Shown here piece after piece: positions 32,740 to 39,499 of a DNA stretch of 64,000 nucleotides. The notes below the pieces were generated by a model. That model had not been told where the DNA came from and made no database searches. It worked only from the letters and a program-made list of their open reading frames with translations. Positions within the stretch are counted from its first letter, which is position 1. Each line of letters starts with the position of its first letter. A program made the translations under genes and the position numbers. Source of the DNA: Tepidicella xavieri (lineage in GTDB: Bacteria > Pseudomonadota > Gammaproteobacteria > Burkholderiales > Burkholderiaceae_C); contig NZ_SNYL01000010.1 in NCBI RefSeq assembly GCF_004363315.1, forward strand, positions 1 through 64,000, written 5' to 3'.

Positions 32740-33363
32740 TCACTGCGCCCAGGACGGTTTGCCCGTCACCGACGCTCGCTGCGGGGCCGGGGCCGCATAG
32801 GTGGGCGCAGCCTGCACCGGAGCGCCGGAAGTGCCACCACCGGAAGTCTTGGGCGGCACGCCCATCAACTTGGCGTAGTCGGGGTGGTCGGGTTCGACCG
32901 CGATCCTGACCACGTTGCGGTCCTGGCCCTTGGCATCCTTCTCGATGTCCACGCGGGCGATGAACTCCAGACCATCCAGTTCGTGGAACCCCTGGATGCG
33001 GCGCGCGGCGGCGGCCTGCGGGCTGTTGTCCTGCGGGTGAACATTGCGGGCGCTGTTGAGGGCCGCGCGGATGAAGCTGCGCCCCATCTGGCCCCAGGTG
33101 GGGCCCTTCTTGGAGTAGAGGCCGATGTTCGACCACATCTTGCGCTTCGCGTACTCGCCCGAGGTGACCACGAATTCGGCGGCGAGATAGATGGAACCGG
33201 TCTCGAAGGACTCGGTGGCGTAGCCGCCGCCCCAGCCCTGCGACGGGTCGTCGTAGCCACCGGGCTTGAGGGTCATGCGCACCGGGACGACGGTGCCCCT
33301 GGGAATCAGATCGAAGCCGGATTGCTGGGCTTCGGCATCGTTGAAGTCAGTCCATGCGGTCAT
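32740..33363 (-). CDS. Phage SSB-like / DUF669-type protein
   Basis: A 207-residue protein starting MTAWTDFNDAEAQQSGFDLIPRGTVVPVRMTLKPGGYDD. It is beta-rich (GSIYLAAEFVVTSGEYAKRKMWSNIGLYSKKGPTWGQMGRSFI) with an acidic, Pro/Ala-rich tail after residue ~170, like single-stranded DNA-binding proteins. It lies directly after the Sak4-like ATPase, a standard partner of phage SSBs. The start is the ATG after a spaced GGAG; the longer frame runs back into the ATPase gene. Confidence 0.65.
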   Translation of the reverse strand: MTAWTDFNDAEAQQSGFDLIPRGTVVPVRMTLKPGGYDDPSQGWGGGYATESFETGSIYLAAEFVVTSGEYAKRKMWSNIGLYSKKGPTWGQMGRSFIRAALNSARNVHPQDNSPQAAAARRIQGFHELDGLEFIARVDIEKDAKGQDRNVVRIAVEPDHPDYAKLMGVPPKTSGGGTSGAPVQAAPTYAAPAPQRASVTGKPSWAQ

Positions 33364-33368
33364 TGCGA

Positions 33369-34274
33369 TTACTCCTGGGATTCGATGTGTTCGGGGGGGA
33401 CGGCGCTGGCAGGCGCGACGGTTGCGCCTGCGCACTTGGCGATCAGCGCGCCGAGATGTGGTGGCTCCAGCAGGTCGAGGCGACCGCTGCGGTCTTTGGC
33501 CGGAAAGCCGTAGGGATTGACGGTGTGGGTGACGAAAGCGCGGTAGCTACTGCCGTCCTCGGCCTTGATCTCAGCCAGCGTCACGACCTCGTCGACGATG
33601 CCGGGCAGCTCCAGACTGGTCTTGCTGCCCTCGATCTGCGGCACGAACACCTTGCGGTTGTAGTCATCAAGGCGCTCGTCGAGGATCGCCACGAACACCA
33701 CGTTCTTGCCCCTAGCGTGCTGCAGGTGGGTCAGCGCGCTGATCATTTCCTGGCCGAGCAGGCCATAGGCCGCACGCAGGTCGGACTTGCCGGATCGCTC
33801 GCTGACGGCACCCGGCTGCGTCTTGCACCACGCGAAGCACTGGCGGGACAACTGGGTGATCGAGTCGAGGAAGAAGGTCTGGTAGCGGTCGAGTTGCGCC
33901 GGGTCGCCAAACTTCTCGACGACGTGGTCGTAGTGCGCCTGCGAGAACGCAGCCTCCGACGGCAGCGACTTGTCCGGACCCGCGAGGAACACGAAGAAGT
34001 CGCGGGTCTCCGGCCAGGAGGCTGGGCGGATGGTGTCGCCCGGCCAGTCGGCTACGGCCAGGTCGCCCGCCTCGATGTCTAGGAACAGCGTGGTCGCCGG
34101 GTCGAGGTCTTTAAGCCGCGTGGTCTTGCCGATGCCGGACTTACCCAGCATCAGCAGCTTGACGCCCTTGCGCTCGGCCATCCGCTCGATGGCGGACACG
34201 ATGGGGAGCTTTTTGCTGGTGGCTTCGCCACCTTTCGCCTGCGGCTCACGAAACTGCGCTGCGCTTGTTTTCAT
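33369..34274 (-). CDS. Sak4-like RecA-fold ATPase
   Basis: A 301-residue protein. Walker A is GKSGIGKTT (residues 44-52) and a Walker B-like strand is RYQTFFLDSITQLS. The LLGQEMISALTHLQHARGKNVVFVAILDER and PQIEGSKTSLELPGIVDEV segments fit the AAA_24/Sak4 family. Such ATPases help anneal ssDNA in phage recombination together with an SSB; here both are adjacent (5 bp gap). It overlaps the upstream 160-aa gene by ATGA. Confidence 0.85.
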   Translation of the reverse strand: MKTSAAQFREPQAKGGEATSKKLPIVSAIERMAERKGVKLLMLGKSGIGKTTRLKDLDPATTLFLDIEAGDLAVADWPGDTIRPASWPETRDFFVFLAGPDKSLPSEAAFSQAHYDHVVEKFGDPAQLDRYQTFFLDSITQLSRQCFAWCKTQPGAVSERSGKSDLRAAYGLLGQEMISALTHLQHARGKNVVFVAILDERLDDYNRKVFVPQIEGSKTSLELPGIVDEVVTLAEIKAEDGSSYRAFVTHTVNPYGFPAKDRSGRLDLLEPPHLGALIAKCAGATVAPASAVPPEHIESQE

Positions 34275-34753
34275 GCCGCACCCCCATCGAGCGTCAGGGT
34301 GATGCTCGGCTTGCCTTCCTCGACCGTGCGGGCGGCAGCGAACTGCTGCTGCAGGGCCGAGGGCCAGTTGGTGTAGCGCGACTCAGACACCGACAACTTG
34401 ACGTCGATGTAATCCTCGACCTTGTCGCCCGAAGCGACGATGCGCTCGGCCATCTCCTTGAGGATGCCCTGATTCCAGGTCACCTTCTTGGGAAGCTCGT
34501 ACTTGATGTGCAGCGCACCGTCCCTGACATGGACAGTGCCGAAGTCGCGGCCAGAGTCGCGCAGTGCAGAACGGGCCTGCTCGCCGTAACGCTGGAGCTT
34601 GGCGGCATCCAGCTTGGTGCGCAGTTGTTTGAGGTAAGCGACGGCCTCGTCGACATTGCGCTCGGCAGCGACGAAATCGCTGATCGGTAGCGCCGCCAGC
34701 TGGGCAGTGCTCATGGCCGCGAGGTCGGCGGGGTAGAGAGTCAGTTCTTTCAT
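34271..34753 (-). CDS. Early phage protein of unknown function
   Basis: A 160-residue protein starting MKELTLYPADLAAMSTAQLAALPISDFV. An N-terminal helical part (VDEAVAYLKQLRTKLDAAKLQRYGEQARSAL) is followed by a beta segment (TVHVRDGALHIKYELPKKVTWNQ) and another helix. No family is recognised. Joined to neighbours by 4-bp overlaps, it lies between a small HTH gene and the recombination ATPase, so it may assist recombination or replication. Confidence 0.65.
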   Translation of the reverse strand: MKELTLYPADLAAMSTAQLAALPISDFVAAERNVDEAVAYLKQLRTKLDAAKLQRYGEQARSALRDSGRDFGTVHVRDGALHIKYELPKKVTWNQGILKEMAERIVASGDKVEDYIDVKLSVSESRYTNWPSALQQQFAAARTVEEGKPSITLTLDGGAA

Positions 34754-35076
34754 GACTGACCTCCTTTCACCGGCACACGTTCGGATGTGGAGGCGTAAAC
34801 GTGGCGTTTCTCGTAATCGAGCACCCCGTTCTCGCCCTCGAGGGGGTAAGCCACCTTCTTCGAGAACTTGACGAAAAAGGGACCTTTTCCCATGCCGCGC
34901 CAGCGGGTGAGGGTCTTGGGGGACATGCCCCAGCGGTTGGCGAGCTCGACCTCGCTCAAGAACCGCCGTTGGGATAGCGCCGTGGTTTCAGGGGTAGGCG
35001 TCGAACTGAAGCCGACGCCGGAATTGAGGCCCGGTGTGCCACCGGAGCCTCCAGCTAATGCCATGGAATAGGCCAT
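34750..35076 (-). CDS. Small AlpA/excisionase-like DNA-binding protein
   Basis: A 108-residue protein. A disordered N-terminus (Gly/Ser/Pro/Thr-rich, ~30 residues) precedes a MerR/AlpA-type helix-turn-helix: RRFLSEVELANRWGMSPKTLTRWRGMGKGPFFVKFSKKVAYPLEG. It is the first gene of the long leftward early block, directly behind the tandem palindromes, so it may be a regulator of that block. A second ATG lies four codons inside. Confidence 0.7.
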   Translation of the reverse strand: MAYSMALAGGSGGTPGLNSGVGFSSTPTPETTALSQRRFLSEVELANRWGMSPKTLTRWRGMGKGPFFVKFSKKVAYPLEGENGVLDYEKRHVYASTSERVPVKGGQS

Positions 35077-35171
35077 TGCCGTGCTCCTTCCCGTTCAGGG
35101 ATTAGGGCGCGACCGGTGGCCAATCCTGTACTGGCCGTTGATGACCGATGCACGCCTTCATCGGGGAAGGC

Positions 35172-35209
35172 GCTACATCCGGCGTAGCAACAGCTACATT
35201 TGGCGTAGC
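35172..35209. promoter_or_regulatory. Tandem palindromic operator
   Basis: GCTACATCCGGCGTAGC (35172-35188) and GCTACATTTGGCGTAGC (35193-35209) are two copies of a 17-bp site, each with GCTAC / GTAGC arms, spaced 21 bp start to start (two helical turns). They lie about 95-135 bp before the early gene at 35076, where a repressor operator would be expected. Confidence 0.75.
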
Positions 35210-35235
35210 GGAAAATTTTTTTGTTGGTTCCTCCG

Positions 35236-35712
35236 CTACCCGAGGGACGCGATCAAGCGGCGTTGCTCATCCCAGTCCAAAGGCACCTTGGCCCGCAGCA
35301 GGGCTTCCAAGGACACCGCCCGGGGCAGCCGTCCTTCGTAGGCGGCCTGGATGATGTCGGGGGCGAGAAGCGCCAGCCGCAGCAGATCGTTGACGGTGGA
35401 ACGGTGGATGCGCTCCCGTTCGGCGATCTCGGTGCCGCTGGCCACTGTTCCGTTGTCGATCAGCTGCTGCCAGTAGATGCCACGTCCCAGTGCCTTGAGC
35501 AGAGGGCGATCCTGTTCGGGGGAAAGCACCGGGGTATCGGTAACGGCGACAGGCTGGCTGACGCCTTCCGGTGCGACGATCACCTTCTTGACGCCGCGCT
35601 TCTTGAAATGAAATGGCACGAAAGTCGTGATCCGGACACCGCCGCCTTCCAGCGGGTGGTGGCGCTCGTGGGGTTTGCCATCGCTGACCAGCTTCTTGGA
35701 CGAGCGGTTCAT
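35236..35712 (-). CDS. ParB-like HTH protein linked to recombinase
   Basis: A 158-residue protein starting MNRSSKKLVSDGKPHERH. The C-terminal half (LLKALGRGIYWQQLIDNGTVASGTEIAERERIHRSTVNDLLRLALLAPDIIQAAYEGRLPRAVSLEAL) looks like a helix-turn-helix of the KorB/ParB kind. In mobile elements this family lies next to a serine recombinase, as here (4-bp overlap), so it may influence integration or excision. The function is inferred from context. Confidence 0.65.
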   Translation of the reverse strand: MNRSSKKLVSDGKPHERHHPLEGGGVRITTFVPFHFKKRGVKKVIVAPEGVSQPVAVTDTPVLSPEQDRPLLKALGRGIYWQQLIDNGTVASGTEIAERERIHRSTVNDLLRLALLAPDIIQAAYEGRLPRAVSLEALLRAKVPLDWDEQRRLIASLG

Positions 35713-37076
35713 GGGACAAGCTCCATTTCCAGCATTTCGCCCCCAATGCTGTTCGCCTGCAACTCACCGGCCAGATCCCGCCATCCCGACTCACGCCAGA
35801 CGATGTCGATGCCATCGGAGAGGAGCTGGACACGCTCAATCAGCAGGTTGACCAGCCGCACCTGTTCAGCGGGGAACAACTGCTTCCAGACCTCGCCGAG
35901 GCGGCGCATGGCCAGCACGGTGGTTGGCTCGTCGATCTCCGGGTAGTTGATGCGCACCGTGTTCCAGACCCCTTGGATGCTTTCGGGCGACTGGAGCGCG
36001 CCCACCAGCAGGTTCACCACCACTTCCTCGATCTGGTCGGCCGGGATCATCCCGGTGGCGCTGCTGCGGTAGCCGTAGCGGCTGTCCGCCTTAGGGATGT
36101 AGTAGCGGTACTTCTTGCCCGAGGGCTTCTTGCTGTAGGTGATGTGGTACTTGCCACCATCAGGGCCGTACATCAGTCCGCGCAACAACGCATCGGTCTT
36201 GTGCCGGGTTTGGGTCTTGCCCATGCGCTGGTGAGCATCCTCGGCGAGGATGGCTTGCACGCGATCCCAAAGCTGGCGGGTGATGATCGGCTCGTGCTGT
36301 CCAGCAAACACCTCCCCTTTATGGCGGATCTCGCCAACGTAGATTGGATTGCGCAGTACCTTAGAGATGTACTTCTTGTCCATTGGCGTGCCGTTGCGCA
36401 CGCGGCCATCCTTCAGGCGGTTGGGCTTGGTAGTGATTCCCTCCAGGGCCATCTCGCGGACGATATCCGTGATGGAGCGTGTCTCAGTGAAGCGCGTGAA
36501 AATGCGTCGGATGGTTTCGGCATCCCTCTCCTCGATGACCAGCTTGCGGTCTTTGACCTCGTAGCCCAGCGGGGTGTAACCGCCCATCCACAGGCCCTTG
36601 CGCTTGCTGGCGGCGATTTTGTCGCGGATGCGCTCGCCGGTGACTTCACGCTCAAACTGCGCGAAGGACAGCAGGATGTTCAACATCAGCCGTCCCATCG
36701 ACGTGGTGGTGTTGAATTGCTGGGTAACCGAAACGAACGACACCTTGTGGCGCTCGAACACCTCCACCAGCTTGGCGAAGTCGGTGAGGCTGCGTGTCAG
36801 GCGGTCGATCTTGTAGACGATCACGATGTCAATTTGGTCGGCAATGATGTCGGCCATCAGTCGCTTCAAGGCCGGGCGCTCCATGTTGCCTCCCGAGTAG
36901 CCGCCGTCGTCGTAGTCGTCGGCCACCGGCAACCAGCCCTCGGCACGCTGGCTCACGATGTAGGCTTGGCCCGCTTCGCGCTGGGCGTCGAGGGAATTGA
37001 AGGATTGGTCGAGGCGCTCGTCCGTGGACACGCGGGTGTAGACGGCGCAGCGTTTCTTGGTCACGACAGTGCTCAC
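35709..37076 (-). CDS. Large serine recombinase (likely phage integrase)
   Basis: A 455-residue site-specific recombinase. The resolvase domain has the nucleophile Ser17 in YTRVSTDERLDQ, then IVYKIDRLTRSLTDFAKLVEVFE and FAQFEREVTGERIRDKI. The Recombinase domain follows (TPLGYEVKDRKLVIEERDAETIRRIFTRF, KVLRNPIYVGEIRHKGEVF). The usual zinc-ribbon cysteines are absent (LMYGPDGGKYHITYSKKPSGKKYRYY). Start is GTG (GTGA overlap with the DUF2924 gene). It is the only integrase-class enzyme seen. Confidence 0.85.
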   Translation of the reverse strand: MSTVVTKKRCAVYTRVSTDERLDQSFNSLDAQREAGQAYIVSQRAEGWLPVADDYDDGGYSGGNMERPALKRLMADIIADQIDIVIVYKIDRLTRSLTDFAKLVEVFERHKVSFVSVTQQFNTTTSMGRLMLNILLSFAQFEREVTGERIRDKIAASKRKGLWMGGYTPLGYEVKDRKLVIEERDAETIRRIFTRFTETRSITDIVREMALEGITTKPNRLKDGRVRNGTPMDKKYISKVLRNPIYVGEIRHKGEVFAGQHEPIITRQLWDRVQAILAEDAHQRMGKTQTRHKTDALLRGLMYGPDGGKYHITYSKKPSGKKYRYYIPKADSRYGYRSSATGMIPADQIEEVVVNLLVGALQSPESIQGVWNTVRINYPEIDEPTTVLAMRRLGEVWKQLFPAEQVRLVNLLIERVQLLSDGIDIVWRESGWRDLAGELQANSIGGEMLEMELVP

Positions 37077-37543
37077 TTGGTGCCTCGCTTCTGCTTGTTC
37101 TTGTTGTTCTTGGTGATTCCGAAAAACAGCGGCCCTGACCACTGCGTGCCGGTGATGTGGCGGGCGACGCCCGACAAGCTCTTGAAGCGACGGCCTTCGT
37201 ATTCAAAAGTGCCGTCCGCCTGCGCGGTAACGCGGTGTTCGCGGTTGTCGAATTCCCGTACCAAAACGGTTCCGGGAACGACCTGGACTTCGACGCCACG
37301 CTGCGTCTTGATGTTGGATTGAGCTTCGCCGATCCGTGCCAGTTGCGTCTTCACGAGCAGGGTGGTACCCAGCGCCTCCTCCTGCATCTTGTAGGCGACG
37401 CGGCCTTCGACATAGGCCCGGTTATGGTGCGGTGGTCGCTGCGGGAAATACTTGTCCCAAAGCGCCCACAAGTCTTTCATGGACAGCTTTGGCAAATTGG
37501 CGATTTGCACCGCCAGGGACGGTGGTGTCTTTGGTACGTTCAC
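37073..37543 (-). CDS. DUF2924 protein (recombinase partner)
   Basis: A 156-residue protein starting MNVPKTPPSLAVQIANLPKLSMKDLWALWDKYFPQRP. The pattern NRAYVEGRVAYKMQEEAL, LVREFDNREHRVTAQADGTFEYEGRRFKSLSGVARHITGTQWSGPLFFGI is typical of DUF2924, which is regularly encoded directly before a serine recombinase. Its role is unknown; a DNA-binding accessory factor is plausible. Joined by GTGA overlap downstream and ATGA overlap upstream. Confidence 0.85.
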   Translation of the reverse strand: MNVPKTPPSLAVQIANLPKLSMKDLWALWDKYFPQRPPHHNRAYVEGRVAYKMQEEALGTTLLVKTQLARIGEAQSNIKTQRGVEVQVVPGTVLVREFDNREHRVTAQADGTFEYEGRRFKSLSGVARHITGTQWSGPLFFGITKNNKNKQKRGTK

Positions 37544-37740
37544 TTGAAAACTCCTTCTGTAGAGGGGTTTGTATGAACGCGCTCGGGTGCCGAGAAGCCA
37601 AGTGGAATATCGCTGTCTTGCGGACGCGTGGAATGCAAGCGTGCGATGGCGGCCGCGATGATTTCTGCGGCCTCGCGTGCCCGTTGCCGCGGCGACATCA
37701 ATTCAGGGAGTGTTGGTTCGACGGTCATTTCGGTAGCCAT
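37540..37740 (-). CDS. Small protein heading the recombinase cassette
   Basis: A 66-residue protein, probably starting at the ATG before ATEMTVEPTLPELMSPRQRAREAAEIIAAAIARL. It has one amphipathic helix and a low-complexity C-terminus. It overlaps the DUF2924 gene by ATGA. No family is recognised; small frames of this type head other DUF2924-recombinase cassettes. Confidence 0.55.
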   Translation of the reverse strand: MATEMTVEPTLPELMSPRQRAREAAEIIAAAIARLHSTRPQDSDIPLGFSAPERVHTNPSTEGVFK

Positions 37741-37825
37741 TAAAGTTGTCAGACCGTTACGAAGAATATGCACGCAGGGCGGTCGGGGTATCCCGTTTCA
37801 GCGTGCATCAGATGGGGAGAGCGAA

Positions 37826-38470
37826 ATTTCGAGGAGATTTTTCTGGGCGACATTGATCGCCTTGACGGCTTGCAGTGCCAGCGCGGAGACCATCATGGGC
37901 AGAGTGGTTGGCGTGGCCGACGGCGACACGGTCACCGTCCTCGATGCGGATGGGACACAGCACAAGATCCGGGTGGCGGGGATCGATGCGCCTGAGAAGA
38001 AGCAGCCGTTCGGACAGCGATCCAAGGCGTCGATGTCCAACCTCGTGTTCGGCAAAGACGTCGTCGTGATGGGCAGCAAGCGCGACCGCTACGGGCGGCT
38101 TGTTGGCAAGGTACTGGTCGCCGACTCCTCCTGTACCGCACGCACCTGTCCGAAGACACTGGATGCCGGGCTGGCACAGATCACAACCGGGATGGCTTGG
38201 TGGTACCGCCAGTACGCACGGGAGCAGTCCGCCGAGGATGCCGGTACCTACGAGCTCGCGGAGCAGGATGCACGCGACCGCCACGTCGGGCTGTGGCGTG
38301 ATGCTGCTCCGATCCCCCCTTGGGAGTGGCGTCGCGCCACGCACCCGCAGTCAGGCCAGAGATTTCCGCGTTGGGTCGCCTCCATTGACCTGATTTTTGT
38401 CAGGTCATATATTATGCAAATCGGCAAGGAGCAATGCCATGAGCAAGCGAAAGACCGAGGGCATTACTGA
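37826..38470 (+). CDS. Thermonuclease (SNase) family protein with export signal
   Basis: A staphylococcal-nuclease-like domain (GRVVGVADGDTVTVLDADGTQHKIRVAGIDAPEKKQPFGQRSK, RDRYGRLVGKVLV, WWYRQYA) with the catalytic Arg/Glu positions present. Before it is a signal-like stretch RRFFWATLIALTACSASA with a possible lipobox LTAC. No ATG/GTG/TTG lies before this stretch in a sensible place; an ATT at 37826 is 6 nt after GGGGAG and may be the start. The alternative ATG at 37895 would lose the signal. The frame runs 32 bp into the next gene, so its normal C-terminus seems replaced. Confidence 0.65.
   Translation: MSRRFFWATLIALTACSASAETIMGRVVGVADGDTVTVLDADGTQHKIRVAGIDAPEKKQPFGQRSKASMSNLVFGKDVVVMGSKRDRYGRLVGKVLVADSSCTARTCPKTLDAGLAQITTGMAWWYRQYAREQSAEDAGTYELAEQDARDRHVGLWRDAAPIPPWEWRRATHPQSGQRFPRWVASIDLIFVRSYIMQIGKEQCHEQAKDRGHY
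38385..38413 (+). promoter_or_regulatory. Sigma70 promoter containing a palindromic operator
   Basis: TTGACC (38385-38390) and TATATT (38408-38413) are separated by 17 nt. The palindrome TGACCTGA / TCAGGTCA (38386-38393 and 38400-38407) fills almost exactly the space between the two boxes. It lies 26 nt before the start of the LexA-type gene, so autorepression is likely. Confidence 0.8.
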
Positions 38471-38672
38471 GCCGCAGACCAGAACGCTGAGGGCGATTTG
38501 CCAAATCTTCGACAGCACAGGCCTGCCGCCCACCGTCAAGGAATTGGCCGAGGTGCTGGGCATCAGCCACGCCAGCGCTCACGAACAAATCGCGCAGCTG
38601 GTACGCAAGGGGTACTTGAGAAAAGAGGAAAAAAAGGCCCGGAGTATCGTGATCGTGAAACGGCACGAGTGA
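38439..38672 (+). CDS. LexA-type winged-helix repressor lacking the protease domain
   Basis: A 77-residue protein starting MSKRKTEGITEPQTRTLRAICQIFDSTGLPPTVKELAEVLGISHASAHEQIAQLVRKGYLRKEEKKARSIVI. This matches the LexA N-terminal DNA-binding domain (helix-turn-helix PTVKELAEVLGISHASAHEQIAQL) but ends where the cleavage and protease domain would begin. It cannot self-cleave like LexA. AAGGAG precedes the ATG. It leads the 263-aa and QueC-like genes, so it may repress that group. Confidence 0.8.
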   Translation: MSKRKTEGITEPQTRTLRAICQIFDSTGLPPTVKELAEVLGISHASAHEQIAQLVRKGYLRKEEKKARSIVIVKRHE

Positions 38673-38707
38673 TCGCGATGCTTTGATCTGAACAAAGGGA
38701 GTCCTGG

Positions 38708-39499
38708 ATGGGGCACGTTCGGCTCGGAGTACTGCCAAGAACGAAGGCGTGGAAGGAGGTCGTCGGTCTGATCGCCGCCGGCGCAAACGTCTCCCAAATT
38801 GCGAATGCCACCATCACGGCGGCCGAAAAGGCCTTCTCTTTCGTGATGAACGATGTGGGTTACACCGAGGCCGTCTGGCTGATGACCCAGATGGCGATTG
38901 CCGCCAAGAAGCCCGACATCCACCAGCACCTCGCTGCTGCGGGCATCCATCTTCCCACTGATCCCTCGCTCGTCGATGTGACCACGGCAATCACCGAAGC
39001 GCTGGATCGGCGCGTGGAAGGCACCGGCAAGCGCTCCGATCTCGGCATGCTCGCCAACCGGGCCATCGTTGGCGCCGTCAACGATGTACTGGCCCCCAAG
39101 CTCCATTCACTGTTTTCTTCCGACCCGGACACGATGCGGGCGGCCCTGGCGGATTTGGGCAAGCCCCGTGAGTTCGGTGAATTCTCCAGGCATTTCTTCG
39201 CCCGGCTTGCCAACGAGGGACTGCAGTATTTCTTGAGCAAAGTCATCAACACGCAGCTCGGCGAGGGGATGCGTTTTGCAACGATGAATCAGGCGGCCGA
39301 GTTCAACCTCGCGCTGCAAACCCACACCCGGGAGGCATCGCTCATCGTCGAGCAGTTTTCGAGTGAATGGTTTTCCAAGCACCGTTATCACGAAGGCGGT
39401 GACATCTCCAGAAAGTCATCGGACGGGTTCGCGGGCTACGCGCTGAAAAAGATGAGGGATGAGTTGAAGGTGGGAGCGAGTAGCGGCGATGCAAGATAA
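38708..39499 (+). CDS. Unknown protein paired with the QueC-like protein
   Basis: A 263-residue soluble, mainly helical protein starting MGHVRLGVLPRTKAWKEVVGLIAAGANVSQIANATITAAEKAFSF. Recognisable parts are a helical N-terminus, a central DVTTAITEALDRRVEG segment and a C-terminal REFGEFSRHFFARLANEGLQYFLSKVINTQLGEGMRF stretch. I recognise no family. It overlaps the QueC-like gene by 11 bp, so the two are almost certainly co-expressed and may form a complex. A GGGAG lies upstream of its ATG. Confidence 0.7.
   Translation: MGHVRLGVLPRTKAWKEVVGLIAAGANVSQIANATITAAEKAFSFVMNDVGYTEAVWLMTQMAIAAKKPDIHQHLAAAGIHLPTDPSLVDVTTAITEALDRRVEGTGKRSDLGMLANRAIVGAVNDVLAPKLHSLFSSDPDTMRAALADLGKPREFGEFSRHFFARLANEGLQYFLSKVINTQLGEGMRFATMNQAAEFNLALQTHTREASLIVEQFSSEWFSKHRYHEGGDISRKSSDGFAGYALKKMRDELKVGASSGDAR

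Noticed and set aside
38439-38672. Full LexA or CI repressor of the prophage
   Set aside because: The frame ends after the DNA-binding domain; no S24 protease segment follows in any frame.
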